From assembly GCF_007655135.1 (NCBI RefSeq), contig NC_045133.1:21115845-21179844 (forward strand): a DNA stretch of 64,000 bases. The letters run 5' to 3'. Of this stretch, positions 11,368-22,514 are shown piece after piece. The translations under genes and the position numbers were made by a program. Source of the DNA: Punica granatum (lineage: Eukaryota > Streptophyta > Magnoliopsida > Myrtales > Lythraceae). How positions within the stretch are numbered: the first letter of the stretch is position 1; each line of letters begins with the position of its first letter. The notes under the pieces were generated by a model, which did not search any database, was not told the DNA's origin, and saw only the letters and a program-made list of their open reading frames with translations.

Positions 11368-11404
<37 letters not shown>
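11368..11404. repeat. 37-bp uninterrupted C tract
   Basis: Thirty-seven consecutive C residues, the longest homopolymer in the window. Together with the C tract at 5659 and the G tract at 17450 it forms a set of very long dG:dC homopolymers that is unusual for an AT-rich plant locus. Confidence 0.9.
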
Positions 11405-11405
<1 letters not shown>

Positions 11406-11930
11406 AAGAGGCTACCGGACCCCATGGTCTGATCCCTTTGTCCCCTTTGTGCCAACTTCCATTTCATTATTGCTTATTATCAATAATTCAGAATTCAGAT
11501 TACCGGACTAATTCTTAAGACGTATCCAGGAAATGTGAACCGGAAAATATGTCAATCAGATATATATTAATTGGTCCGTCGACGTGCTTGGAACCTTCCG
11601 CTTTCAGAGGCATGGACTGCGCCACCGGCCTGATTGATAAATGTAGAATCAGGGTGCGTATGTATGTAAATGGTGTGGACGAGGGAAATTGAAATTGACA
11701 TGATGTTTCAGTTTGATGGACAGTGGGCACACTAACACAGCATGTGCTCCTTCCCTATAGCTTCTTGGTACATCCGTAAGTCCTTTGTTCTCCGGCTTCC
11801 CCTCTCCTCCATGTGAGCTGTACGCTGGCCCACCCCTCCCAATTGATTCCCACATTTCTTCTTTGCATGCGTATTTACGCATTGATAATTTTTTTTTTTA
11901 CAAGCACGCCATTTGATGCGAAAAGCTCAA
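11405..11930. other. Intergenic, no feature recognised
   Basis: Mixed-composition sequence without a supported gene. The open frame on the minus strand at 11649-11882 has no recognisable domain. Confidence 0.4.
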
Positions 11931-11934
11931 TGAG

Positions 11935-12078
11935 TCTTTATTACTTGATGTTGAAGTGGAGTCGGTTTATTAAGTAGTAAAACTTTTTTAATGGTGGATT
12001 TTCTTCATTTACAAGTCTCGATCTCAATATCTTACCTAAAGGAAAATAGTATCGAACCAACTGACACAGTCTCATTCG
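11935..12078 (-). mobile_element. SINE, common family of this window (copy in minus orientation)
   Basis: On the minus strand it reads 'cagttggttcgatact...gagatcgagacttgtaaatga...ttttactacttaat', the same order of motifs as the copies at 17978, 24705, 34745 and 60538. Those copies share a 'gtggattgatttaagtgat'-like head, an 'agttcgagt'-like B-box and an 'aatggagaaaat' body. It is degenerate and has no clear tail. Confidence 0.45.
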
Positions 12079-13480
12079 TTATGCATTTATGATTTTGATC
12101 ACTGAACTACTACTTGTGGTGCAATTAATTCCAATGTTTTTGATATATATTGTATGCAGATATTATATGTATGTATACCCCACATGTATTATCAGGGGGG
12201 AAAAAAAGAAAAAAAACGTATACATACCCACATGTATATTCAATCCTCTTGTGTGGCCCTGGTATACGTACTCGCGTAAGCATGGATATATCTGTTCGTG
12301 CTGATGATGTTGTTTCGCCACATATAGTGTGATACGAAAAGTAATTAGATCATTATAATACCATGTAAAATTCTCACTTGGACGTACACGAACACTAGCT
12401 CATCTGCAATTTAAAAGCTTAAGCTGATAGATTGTTGGATCACAATCTCATATAAGCTTGCTATTTCTTTTTTAATTTTCAGTGTGGGACAATATATCTC
12501 GACAGTTTATTTTTATTATATAAGATTTCGATTTTGAATCTTACAAATGAAGAATTTATGCTGGGAAAGTTTTATATCTCTTATTGGATCACCTATTAAA
12601 TTTCCGAATACGATCGTATACATTACAAAAAAAATGAATAAATGGGTTTTGTAGGCCCCATGTGGTCTCATCTTGAAGTGGTCAGGCTGGAAGTCTACAT
12701 CGATAGAAGTCCAAGACAATGATGATGTGCCATTGTGACAGTGCATGATTTGTTCGACACGGTATTTTAATGGCAGATGTTCCCTCACATATTCTAGGTC
12801 AATTAGAGTAGCAATCCCACAAGACGAGGGTCGACCAACAGTCGGGGCTCGGGCTTCCATACTACCTGGTGAAGAAAGATCGTTGATCCCGTCGAAACAA
12901 ATAAAGCTAGCTATAATGAGAAACCCTATCTTCCGAACAATATGAAATATCAATGCATGGACATTTTTAGCATGGCAACAAGCCTCTCATCCAAATTCAC
13001 TTCATCTCCTATCCTCACAGTTGCAATGAATAAACTGTTCATGTATCTACCCACGTTTCAGTTGCACCAAATTACATTACATATGCACATATATATAGAA
13101 CCACGTTCAAAAGAAAATAACCTCAAAACATCAACAATGGAGGTTGATGATCAGACTCAGCAAATTCTCCCATGAAAAGAAACAGAGACTCCAACTACCC
13201 CCATATCCCCCCCCCCAAAACTTTTTCATTTGTGTCCTACTGAAGAATCTTCGCAGAAAGTGCCCCACCGAGACCCTCATAATATGCATATACATATACA
13301 TATATATATATATCTTACTATTTTTTGTGATGACTACGGATGTCTTCAGCAATAAGTTGAAATCAATCATGTTCAAGCGTCAAGTCGGCCCTTGTTGAGG
13401 TGTTTTCATCGAATTTCTAATCCTTACACTACAAGTAATTTTCGCTTACTAAAACTTAATTTGTTGTTGAGTCACGTAAC
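12079..13480. other. Intergenic, no supported gene
   Basis: AT-rich with short simple repeats (for example 13290-13312). The 145-aa minus frame at 12516-12953 begins with a hydrophobic stretch but matches nothing I know. Confidence 0.4.
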
Positions 13481-13486
13481 TCGTGA

Positions 13487-13487
<1 letters not shown>

Positions 13488-13516
<29 letters not shown>
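13488..13516. repeat. (TA)n microsatellite
   Basis: About 14 uninterrupted TA dinucleotides. Similar (TA)n tracts in the window are at 4373-4387, 17381-17401, 23784-23816, 24008-24030, 26440-26461, 46473-46492 and 53282-53310. Confidence 0.9.
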
Positions 13517-13520
<4 letters not shown>

Positions 13521-14510
13521 AAGAGAGACAACTCAAGGGGCAGTTGCAGTGGTTGTTTGAGGGCGTCGGTTCACTGAGGCAACAGGAGGAGTTGGGGGAT
13601 TGGGACCCTTACGTGGGAAAAAGTAGATCCTCTCGTGGATTTAATTTGTCTTTTTACCCCTTTCTTAACAGGAAATAGGCTGTATAGGGTTGTGGCAGAG
13701 GGTAACATGGCCTTCATGTGCCATACCAATGCAAATGCCAATGGTCAATTATAATTTTTCCAGCATCATCTCGTCCTCTTTTACATGCATGCAAGGGAAC
13801 ACTGCTTACAACGTTGCGACCGTATGTCCTGCGACCATTCCCGAACCCAGTACGCGAGGTTAGTTAACATGCTTTAGCCTTCAGAAGAGTCGGTTGAAAC
13901 TTTCATACAATGGATAGCTGAAGGCATTTTGTTGTATTTATGTAAACAAATTTTTTATTTTTTCAGTGAATTAGGGGGCAAGGCCAAGTTCATTGCGTAT
14001 ATCAAGGGAATCTAGCAAAACTCGTGGTTTACTAGTCATCAATGCCTGCATAATTAATTGAATAGGTGATAGAAAATGGGGGCCTAAATGGACTATTTTC
14101 TTCTTAGGGTTTCATAGAACCACTGTTGGATCAATTATAAATCACAGAACATGGAGGGCAGCTTCCTTCAGAAACCATTTAGGACCCCTTGGTCCCATCA
14201 ATGGAGTTGCAAGAAGACACTTCTTCCAAGCCTCGTTTGCCTTTTTATGTTCTTTATGGGGTAAAAGTCTTTCCTTCTTTTAATTTTTTTTTCTAGTTTT
14301 TTGAATTATGGGCTCGAAATTTTTTTAAAAAAGTTTAAGGATAAGTATAATAGAAGTTCTATAAGGTGTGTTAAAATTTGAATTGGAATTCTACATGAAT
14401 CATTTTGAGCATCAGTTCTGAAACATTTAGAGTGCCATATATTTTTTATTTTTCTGTTATAAAAGAAATTCAAAATCTAGTACAATGAAAGAAAAATTCA
14501 AAATAACGAA
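13517..14510. other. Intergenic, no feature recognised
   Basis: Non-coding, AT-rich towards the right. I found no paired repeat or domain. Confidence 0.4.
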
Positions 14511-14511
14511 T

Positions 14512-14605
14512 AAATGGGCACTGGTAGTCCCACTAGATATCGAATCTGTCACCTTTAGGTCAACAGGCGAGAGCGTGCTCCATTACGCTACACCCTCTTT
14601 TGAAA
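14512..14605 (-). mobile_element. tRNA-derived SINE (second family), minus orientation
   Basis: On the minus strand 'gtgtagcgtaatgg' gives an A-box and 'gacagattcgatatc' a B-box, followed by 'actaccagtgcccatttatt'. The copy at 20545-20655 has the same architecture and a related 'catttatta' 3' end, so the two define a family distinct from the one at 17978. Confidence 0.5.
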
Positions 14606-14848
14606 ATCTGTTATATATTTAATCCAAACCAGCCAAGCCAAATACGTCATGTCCATATTTCCAACTGGTTAACAAACATAATGGAAAATGACAAGTTTAG
14701 ACTAAATGTGTCTAAAAGACTAATATTTTAAGACTGACATGCCGATTCATTTATTTAAGACTCGAATTCAAGTTTTATCATATATATTGTACTTCTATTG
14801 TAATTATCCTAAAATGTAATTATGTAACATCTCTCCGGGTGTCTTAAC

Positions 14849-15040
14849 GGTGCATTTGGTTTCAGAGTTAAAGTAACTTTGATTTTGATTGTGGAAAAAG
14901 ATAAAATGTTGTGTAGTGTGTTGAGTCAAAGTTAAAATTAAAATTTTTGACTTGGAAAATGTGTATTTTTGTTGTGTAGTGGGTTGAGTTAAAGTTAAAG
15001 TTAAAAATTTTGTAATTTTAACCTTAAAAACAAACTGGCC
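14849..15040. mobile_element. MITE of the 'TTTGGTTT-AGAGTTAA' family
   Basis: Ends are GGTGCATTTGGTTTCAGAGT on the left and the inverse of GGCCAGTTTGTTTTTAAGGT on the right. It has no coding capacity. At least five related copies lie at 43304, 49358, 55564, 56353 and 62334. All carry internal 'gagttaaagttaaa' motifs and most a 'ttgttgtgtagtgggt' phrase. Confidence 0.65.
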
Positions 15041-15242
15041 ATTCAGCATCGGGTTTTCTAACAACCAGTCGCAGTTGAGAAAGAGGGTGCCGTGTTGTAT
15101 AGCAGAGTTGTCGTATGGAACCAGGAGGTTTCTATTTTGATTTTCGCCAACAAAACATCCGGTACACTCCTTTGTTTCCTTGGTTGTGTGCGTCTTCTTG
15201 TAATTTGAAAAAGCACGAGTCACATTCACTAGAAATGACCAA

Positions 15243-15300
15243 CACTACATGAATATCGAGGAAAACTGACGGAAATTTCCGACGGAATAATACATAACAG
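15243..15300. mobile_element. Possible CACTA-type terminus
   Basis: It begins CACTACATGAATATC and soon shows 'gacggaaatttccgacgg', the kind of subterminal repeat seen in plant CACTA elements. No partner terminus is visible nearby. Confidence 0.25.
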
Positions 15301-15345
15301 GAAGCAGTCAAATGAGGGGGAAAAAAAAAAATAGACTATCACTGT

Positions 15346-15608
15346 GGCCCTCTACTTATTTATTGGTAACCGTTTTTGTTCATGACATATTTTTGCCACC
15401 AATTAGCTCCAAGCGTTGACATTCCGTCTACCATTTATACCCTTCCGTAACGGAAAAGTAACGGAAAAGGTAATACCGTCCATGAATTTTTCACTACGAA
15501 AGTTAATGAAATGGTATAAATGGTAGACGAAATATCAACGTTTGAAGTTAATTGGTGGTAAAAATATGTCAAAGTAAAAACGATTGTTAATGAATAAATG
15601 GAAATCGA
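15346..15608. mobile_element. Foldback MITE, arms of about 85 bp
   Basis: The left arm (15346-15440; 'tttttgccaccaattagct', 'gtctaccatttatac') is repeated as its reverse complement in the right arm (15505-15608; 'gtataaatggtagac', 'gttaattggtggtaaaaat') at roughly 80 percent identity by eye. The short centre is unique. No ORF is present. Confidence 0.8.
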
Positions 15609-17370
15609 TATTGATATTTTATTAAAAAAAAAAGGAAAGAGAGAGAGGGTATGAGAAAGTAGATAGGCTGGATAGTTTTTAAGGAGCCGCAGCTCTGCAC
15701 AGTGATTCAATAATCGCGACCTACACAAAGCTCCAATGTTGCATTCATTACCTTCATCAACTGCTCTCCTATAGACCTACAATAGGTGTAAACTCACGAA
15801 CTACGTACAAAACCGTCAAATCAGATCGATGACTCGTGTAAAAATTAACAGTTCTCTTACAGCTATAGCCTAGCTACTAAAAGAAATCCGAAGATACAAG
15901 ACAAGTTGGCTCAAACTGTTTAATATTTATTTTTTTTATCAAAGTAATTATTGATCGAGTGAATTTTATTTTTTAGTGGGTCAATTAGACTCATATTTGA
16001 TTAATTGGGTCAGATGAGTTTCCAAATACTAAAATACGCACCTAGGTAAAAAAATAGAAATCCAAAAAAATACATATATGGAGTTTAATCTTTCCCAATG
16101 GGATGTTAATTTCCCTCAAATGTATAAGGTCGGATACATTGAAATTTGATGAGATTCCTTAGATACTGGTTAATCTTCTTTGGCATTTCTCCTTAAGGGA
16201 AACTATATGTCTGGTACTAAACCGGTATGGTCCTTTCTGAAAGAGGTTGGTGGCAAGTACCACCACATTGGAGTTCCGGTGTCATTTGATATATAATCAA
16301 TTTTCAACAAAAAAAGAAATTACGTGTCTATGCAACGTACGTAGCACAATACAAAACTGAACCAAAAATACAGTGATTTATCAAAAAGGAAAAACTAAAA
16401 ATGCTGTCATATTCATATGTATAAGTTAATCTGTGATAGGTGAAACAAAGGAAACCGCACATAATAATGAAATCTATTAGCTGCTTTAGTTCCTTAGATT
16501 TGACTGTCTAAAAATTGTGATCTGTGATGGGAGTCTGCAATCGGATGCCGACCTAGGGCATCTTCCGTACTCTATCTCCCGCAACAGAGATAGAAATTCA
16601 CCATGAATTAGTGGATTGGATTGAGGATTCCCCTTTCCGATTTTTGCTGGGTTCAAGGAGAATTGTTGCAAGAGGGTAGTCGATCGGAATTATTGGTTTC
16701 ACAAAGGCTTGTTACAATTGTAAAGTTTTTACTCGATGTGGCTTTCAAGTCTATTTTCCTTTGTAATTTGCCAAGCGGGTCAACTAGTGTATCGCGCTCT
16801 AGTAATTCTGCTTAGATATTTTTCCTTGTATCCGCTTTTGTAGTGGAGCTGATGTATCCGCTTGGATATCAATGAATGATGCACATTACCGTTTCGAGGG
16901 AAAAAAAACCAAATCTACTAGATAAATTTATATTCTTTTTACAGCAGAAAATTTTATATTCAATATAAAAGATAGAAGGAAAAATCTTTTTCTGCCAAAA
17001 AAATGAACCTGCGAACTGCCGAAATGTGAGAAGAAAATCAATTGCCCTTGCTTTTTCAAAAATTACAGTCGCTGCCATTGTCTTTGATTCGGTAGAATTT
17101 TCGGCTGATCTGTCGGCAGAAATAGCGACCCTCAAGATTGAAATAACAACTACCAAGAAATGAGAAAAAAGAAAAACATAATTGAAAAGAGCGTTTTAGA
17201 TTAAAAAGGACAATTTTGTTTATATATATTGTACGTGGCATTACTCTCGTAATTTCAGAAAATCGAGTATTAAAAATTATTCTTTCTCAATAAGTGCGCT
17301 TATCGAGACTAAAATTATATTCTTCTCTTTATGAAAATTGAAATTGTTTACCTCTTAATTAATATTTTAT
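15609..17370. other. Intergenic, no supported gene
   Basis: AT-rich non-coding DNA. The stretch at about 16770-16910 ('gtagtggagctgatgtatccgc' style text followed by eight A) resembles the 3' end of a plant LINE, but no reading frame supports it. Confidence 0.35.
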
Positions 17371-17449
17371 TGAATCCGTATATATATATATATATATATA
17401 TGTATATGTATATGTATATATGAAAGCACGTTTGAATTTTATTTTTATT

Positions 17450-17473
17450 GGGGGGGGGGGGGGGGGGGGGGGG
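17450..17473. repeat. 24-bp uninterrupted G tract
   Basis: Twenty-four consecutive G residues following a (TA)n and (TATG)n rich stretch at 17380-17420. Confidence 0.9.
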
Positions 17474-17584
17474 TGTGGTCCTCCGAGGACCGAAGCTATT
17501 AATTGATCAAAGGAGTAAGGTCGTCTATCTTCATGTATGGGGAAAAGATGAGAACCCCTTGACTTGGGTCGTACTGTATTTACC

Positions 17585-17710
17585 AGATCGCACCGTAAAG
17601 AAGTGCTTATGTGCTAGAAAGTGACTTTAGTTCGAGTCTCGCGATTGGGTGTTAGGTTTGTGCCAATACTAACTTATCTAGCAATTAAATATAGAATTCA
17701 CTAAAAGATT
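17585..17710 (+). mobile_element. SINE-like sequence with B-box
   Basis: 'tagttcgagtctcg' matches a pol III B-box, preceded by a weak A-box-like region. The body is unlike the other copies. Family membership is uncertain. Confidence 0.35.
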
Positions 17711-17977
17711 TATTGAAAACAATTTTATTATTTAAAAAGTTTTTGGATAATATAATTACATGTCCTCAAGTTAAAAATCCGAAACTCCACGTCAAGGAAT
17801 GTACACATGGCCATTTAAACTTGCGCATTGCCTTATAACTTCACCGCTGTACGCAATTCAGCATTTTGAGCGAAAAGAATAATCAATTCGAGACTGATGA
17901 GGATAAGAGGATAGGGGGAATTCATTTTCGAATGACATTTCGATGTGAGGAACCACATGTATAATTTGAAAAGAGAG

Positions 17978-18190
17978 TTAAGGTACCAACCGAGTTGGTT
18001 TAAGTGATTCGAAATCTCTTTTTCTTAAATAAAGTTTTAGATTCAAATCTTATAATTAGAGAAAATTTATGATTAAGTGTGGAGAGTTATTATCTCACAT
18101 TGAAAAATAAAGGAGAAAACCATGGATTTTTATGTGGTTTAGGTTTCATCACTTATTAACTTGAGTTGAGTTAGAAATGAGCTCAATCAT
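17978..18190 (+). mobile_element. SINE, common family of this window
   Basis: The head 'gttggtttaagtgattcg', B-box-like 'agattcaaatct', the body 'gagaaaatttatgattaag...gagagttattatc' and a downstream 'gagttgagttagaaa' segment occur in the same order in the copies at 24705, 34745 and 60538 (plus) and at 11935 and 21365 (minus). Confidence 0.55.
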
Positions 18191-18254
18191 GTATAGACCA
18201 AGCGAAAATTTTACTTTAAGGAAATTTTAATCCTTTAATGTATCGATCCAACTT

Positions 18255-18459
18255 GAATTTGAATTAATCGAGCCAATAATGAAATTTCGAATAATTGGTG
18301 CAAAATTTTATGTAAAATATCAATCGCATTTACAAAAAGAAAATTCATTGGCCTACATTAAGGAAATTTGAATTAATCAGGTCAATATTGAACTTTCAGA
18401 TAATTGGTACAAAAACTTATGTAAAATATCAATCACATTTACAAAAAGAAATTTCATAA
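18255..18459. repeat. Tandem duplication, about 100-bp unit
   Basis: 18255-18349 and 18362-18459 are the same sequence with scattered changes ('aatttgaattaatc...', 'tatgtaaaatatcaatc', 'catttacaaaaagaaa'). The two copies are about 10 percent diverged by eye. Confidence 0.85.
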
Positions 18460-18904
18460 GCGCCTAAGATCATACAATGAGGCCTGTTTGTTTATCAAAA
18501 GCTAAAAATAAAAACAAAAACAAAATTAAGGAGATATGAAGAAAAAAAAGGAACACAACGACCATGATTATGTGTGTGGATGTCGTGGAGGATTTGAAAA
18601 TTAGGGTGTGTTAATCATTAGCTAGTACAGTACGTGAATCACAATTTGCCAAGACAGAGGAAAGGCTGGCAATAGTTATGCATCTGGAAATTAGAATCCA
18701 ATTGAAATTCTGGTAGCAAGAGAATCGTCACTTTTAGGGATGTCTTGCCTCTCTTTTCTATTTACTTTCAAGAGTCAAAAGATTTGATTCCCCCGATGTA
18801 GGACTGTACTCAATCCGAAAGAAGAAAAAAAATGGAAAAAAAAACATAAAGAGGAGACATACTGAATATTGTGAGCAACATCCCATGCTCATTTTCTCTT
18901 CCAT

Positions 18905-19837
18905 CACTACTAAAAACTGCATTTGATATTTTACATAAACCCCACATTTTTTTTAAAGAAAAAGTTTAACACGTTAGGGAGGGCTAATCCCTCGCTAACT
19001 TTAAAAAAAAAAAAAATACTGTCCACCTTTGACCGTTGACTAGTTGTCATTCTTCTCCAGAGAGAGTTATGATTCAATTTAAAATCATTACTAAATATAG
19101 TTTTCAGATATATATTTAAAGTAGGAAACATAGAATAATGAGGATAGTGGGATATACAGAGAGATATGGTTTTGGGAATAAGGCACCCACCCAATGTGGG
19201 GGTCAGTATTGTGCTAATGTGGATGTTTGTATGTTTGGTTATAATAGGAAATGTTTTCGGTATTTTGTGAAATAAAAATAAATAATTTAAAATTATTGAT
19301 ATAAATGTAAAATTATAAGTAATATAAATATAATTAAATATAGAAGAATGACAAGTGAAACTTGATATAGGTCAACGGTTAAGAAGATTGTCATAAATGG
19401 GAGATTGGCAAGCGTGCGTGGGAGAAAGTGCGGGAACTGGGAGGTCCTTGGTTCGAACAACTCCAATAACAAAGAAACAAAGAGGGATCGACGGTGGAAT
19501 GAATTAATTTTGATTTTTTGAAAGGAAAGCGAGGGAAAACGCAACATGTTTAATCCTGGAATTAGCGAGTGATTAGCGAGGTCTGTATCCGTCGCTAAAC
19601 ACAATTTATTTATTTTTTCTTTTTACTATCTCGTCATTAGAGAGGTATTTACCCTCGCTAATCCCTCTCTAGGTTAGTGAGGGATTGGTCCCTTGCCAAC
19701 TTGAGGGCTTAGCGAGGGAAGGTTCCCTCACTAATCCAACAAGGGATTAGCGGGGTATATCCCTCCCTCGCAGGTTTTAGCAAGGCCTTGTTTAGTGAGG
19801 GATCTTCCCCTCGCTAAACACGATTATTTTAGGAGTG
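18905..19837. mobile_element. Non-autonomous CACTA element, 933 bp
   Basis: It starts CACTACTAAAAACTGC and ends with the inverse of CACTCCTAAAATAATC. It is flanked on both sides by CAT (18902-18904 and 19838-19840), the 3-bp target duplication typical of CACTA transposons. Subterminal regions hold many copies, in both orientations, of a TTAGCGAGGGA motif, clustered at 18975-19000 and 19630-19820. It encodes no transposase, so it depends on a relative elsewhere. Confidence 0.85.
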
Positions 19838-20189
19838 CATACATATGTATTTCCTAGGCTAGAGGAATCAATTCTGAGTAGAGGAAGCACTATTATATTA
19901 ACCAGTCTTATAACCCGCGCATTACATAGTGTTTGCGTATTATATTTTGCAGTCAATGTTTTTAAAATTATTTTCCTATCTCGATTTTGCCAAGGTTTAT
20001 ATGTATTGTTCTTTCTTATTTGAAATCTTTTTCTTTTTCCCTTTGATTAAGAAAATAAACTTAATTTTAAGTGGGTGTCCTACCAATAATACTGTCCTCA
20101 AGGAGTTGAGGTGAACCCACGCGTCACGATGAGAAATATTTGGAGTTCTCGAGATTTAATTCAACCATTTTTTATAGAAAAATGTAAAA

Positions 20190-20488
20190 TTAAAATTAAT
20201 TAGATAATTGTAAAATTCATGTTTAAATGAATACAAGAGACTTGAAGAGTCAGTCGGTGAAAAAGCTCGTAAAGCTCATGCGGAACGCTCTTGTTGGTCG
20301 AATGGAAGATTCTCGTTCGCAGAAACTTACTTTAATTTATAAAATTATTTAAATTATTGTGAAGATTTATGTCCAAATTAATAATAGAGATTCGAAGTGT
20401 CAGTCGAAGGAAATACTCAAAAAGCCTATTGTGAAATGTTCTCGTAGATCAAATGGAGGGTCCTCATTTGCAGGAGCCTACTTTATTT
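20190..20488. repeat. Diverged tandem duplication, unit about 140-150 bp
   Basis: The series 'gagacttgaagagtcagtcgg ... tggtcgaatggaagattctc ... gcagaaacttacttta' recurs as 'gagattcgaagtgtcagtcga ... agatcaaatggagggtcctc ... gcaggagcctacttta'. The order is identical with about 25 percent divergence by eye. Confidence 0.75.
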
Positions 20489-20544
20489 TTATTTTTTTTG
20501 TTACAATGGAGGTCCGTGAGCCTAATGCAATGAAATTGAAATCT

Positions 20545-20655
20545 TAATAGCTAATAAATGAATGCATGTAATTCCACTGGGTATTGAACTTGGAACTCTC
20601 AGTTAACAGGTAAGAGCATGCGCCATTACTTCATCAAAAAAAATACCATTACTTC
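20545..20655 (-). mobile_element. tRNA-derived SINE (second family), minus orientation
   Basis: The minus strand shows 'gaagtaatggcgcatgctcttacc' (A-box region) and 'ccaagttcaatacccagtgg' (B-box), and ends 'catttattagc'. The head is partly duplicated ('gaagtaatgg' twice, separated by a short A-run on the plus strand). Confidence 0.5.
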
Positions 20656-20699
20656 ACACCCTTTTTTGATGGAGCCTTCTTTAATTATATATAATAGAT

Positions 20700-21364
20700 C
20701 GTGACTCAAAGGCTAACATGATGAGTCAAATCCTCGATCCCTTAATCGAACTCAACAAAAAATCTGGAAATTTTCATTGTCGGTTCATACCATCGGATCA
20801 GTTCTCATATGATTGAGGGGAAACATTTGATTTTTCAACAAGCACCCATTTCATATACTTACGACTACCTTCGTTTGCAGTTTTTGATATCGAGTGTTCA
20901 TTACTTTTCTGAATGGGAAAAGGCACTTGTAAGCAAAGAAACACCCTCTAATTTGCCTTAATAAATTTCAATCTATGTGCCCCCCTCGGTCTTCGTTGGC
21001 ACCCATTTCTTCGGCTTAGATGTTCGGGGCTCATTTTAAATAGTCGAGCAAGATTACACTATCGATATGTAAGGCGACTTGACCCCACAGTCGGACTTTG
21101 AATGGGATACATCATGAGTAGGTGTTAGAGTTTCATATAATTATGGAATGTGGAAGTGATCAGCATCTCCTTGATGGGAAGCACGAAAGAAACGTACGTA
21201 ATGTAGAGACAAAAGCATTGGGCAAGGGGTCTGAAACCGAAAGTCTATGACTAGGAGAAAGAAGAGGGACCGCGTTGTCTTTAGGAAGGGCAACATTGGT
21301 GGCCTCCAAGTCCAGTGACCCTATACTTTCCACAGCTCCCCTCTCCTTGTCCTTTTCAGTATCC
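20700..21364. other. Intergenic, no feature recognised
   Basis: Non-coding mixed-composition sequence upstream of the SAUR locus. Confidence 0.4.
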
Positions 21365-21535
21365 GAAAGTCTAATAAATTTCGATTAATTTAGTTTGAGT
21401 CTCCTCTCTTTATGAGTAAAACTCTCCAAATCAAAAGTTTTTTTCATTTACAAAATTCAAATTTAAAATATCATTTAAGGAGAATAAGTTAGTGCAAATT
21501 GCTTAAATCGATCATAGTTGGTAAAATGGCAGAGA
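21365..21535 (-). mobile_element. SINE, common family of this window (minus orientation)
   Basis: Reverse complement shows 'gatcgatttaagcaattt', 'aaatttgaattttgtaaatg', 'gagagttttactcata' and 'ctaaattaatcgaaattt' in the family order. It is degenerate and lies about 0.9 kb upstream of the SAUR. Confidence 0.45.
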
Positions 21536-22128
21536 GAAAGGGGGGCTTCCCATTGTCCTTTGCTCACTTGGACCTCTAAAAAAAAACCCACTTGACTTTG
21601 CACCTCTTCCTCTTTATTTCACCTCCGACTTGTGACGGGACCTGTTTACGCACGACACATGACATATTTAGTGCAGTCGGCCAGATTTCCAACCACGTAT
21701 ACGATATTATTTGTACTGTAAAGATGCATGATATGGATAAATCCTTTCAAATCACGTCACGCAGATTCCTTACTTATTTGATGAATTTCCGCTTCCAAGA
21801 TCATTTCCTCACACGAGTAATTCTGGGACGAACCATTGCCTAATGGACGGATGGTCATTCCCACAAAAATAAGGACGTATTGGTTCTTATTCTAGATGGC
21901 CTGGCAATGACATCAACGACGAGTTGATAGTTAGATCCATCATAAAGCTTAATCAAGTTTCTTCTTAATTTTATCTTGTTTGTTTTAACGTGCAATATGA
22001 GCAATAATAGCCATAAAAATGGGAATGTCAAGAGCTCTAGTGCCATGATGATCCACTCAAAATATGGTATATACAGCCCTGAATACGATAGGCTCGGCGT
22101 AGATATTCTGCTTGAATCAGTTTAGAGA

Positions 22129-22134
22129 GAGACA
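22129..22134 (-). promoter_or_regulatory. Auxin response element core (TGTCTC on minus strand)
   Basis: GAGACA on the plus strand is the reverse complement of TGTCTC, the classic ARF-binding core. It is about 160 bp upstream of the TATA box of the SAUR gene, a position that fits auxin induction. A six-base match alone is weak evidence, supported here by the gene family. Confidence 0.45.
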
Positions 22135-22287
22135 AATAGAGTGGATTTTTAAGTTAGAAAAATCGTGATCGTTTCATCAGATTAAGGAATACGGTATGAA
22201 TCGTGACAGGGGAATAATACTCGTACGAGTAGCCAGTCTTTTAAATACAAATTAGTGCCGCATCCATATGCATCCGGTCTTACTAGC

Positions 22288-22297
22288 TATATATACC
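22288..22297 (+). promoter_or_regulatory. TATA box of the SAUR gene
   Basis: CTATATATAC at this place is followed about 30 bp later by C/T-rich leader sequence. The distance to the start codon (about 130 bp) allows a leader of about 100 bases. Confidence 0.65.
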
Positions 22298-22382
22298 CCT
22301 CGCCAAGCCCCTTCCCATTCTCTCTCACACACACACCCCCACTTGACCTGACCATCTTCCTCTTTCCATTTCATATATATAT

Positions 22383-22514
22383 ATGAGCAAAACCCTCCTC
22401 TTCTCCACCAACTCAACAGCCCAAAATGGCCATCAGAAAGCCCTCAAAGCTGCCCCAGACGGCAATCATCAAGCAAATCCTCAAGCGGTGCTCAAGCTTG
22501 GGCAAGAAGGTTGA
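22383..22514 (+). promoter_or_regulatory. Upstream ORF overlapping the SAUR coding sequence
   Basis: An ATG at 22383 lies inside the expected SAUR leader. It opens 43 codons in the +1 frame and stops at 22514, deep inside the SAUR gene. Its context is weak (T at -3) while the real start has an excellent one (AAA before ATGG), so most ribosomes should scan past it. Its effect is inferred. Confidence 0.4.

Noticed and set aside
12516..12953. 145-aa minus-strand frame with a hydrophobic start, possibly secreted.
   Set aside because: No known domain, no supportive context, AT-rich C-terminal part typical of chance ORFs.
16480..16912. Possible LINE 3' end before an A run.
   Set aside because: Only the style of the last 140 bases is suggestive; no RNase H text is readable and no target duplication is visible.
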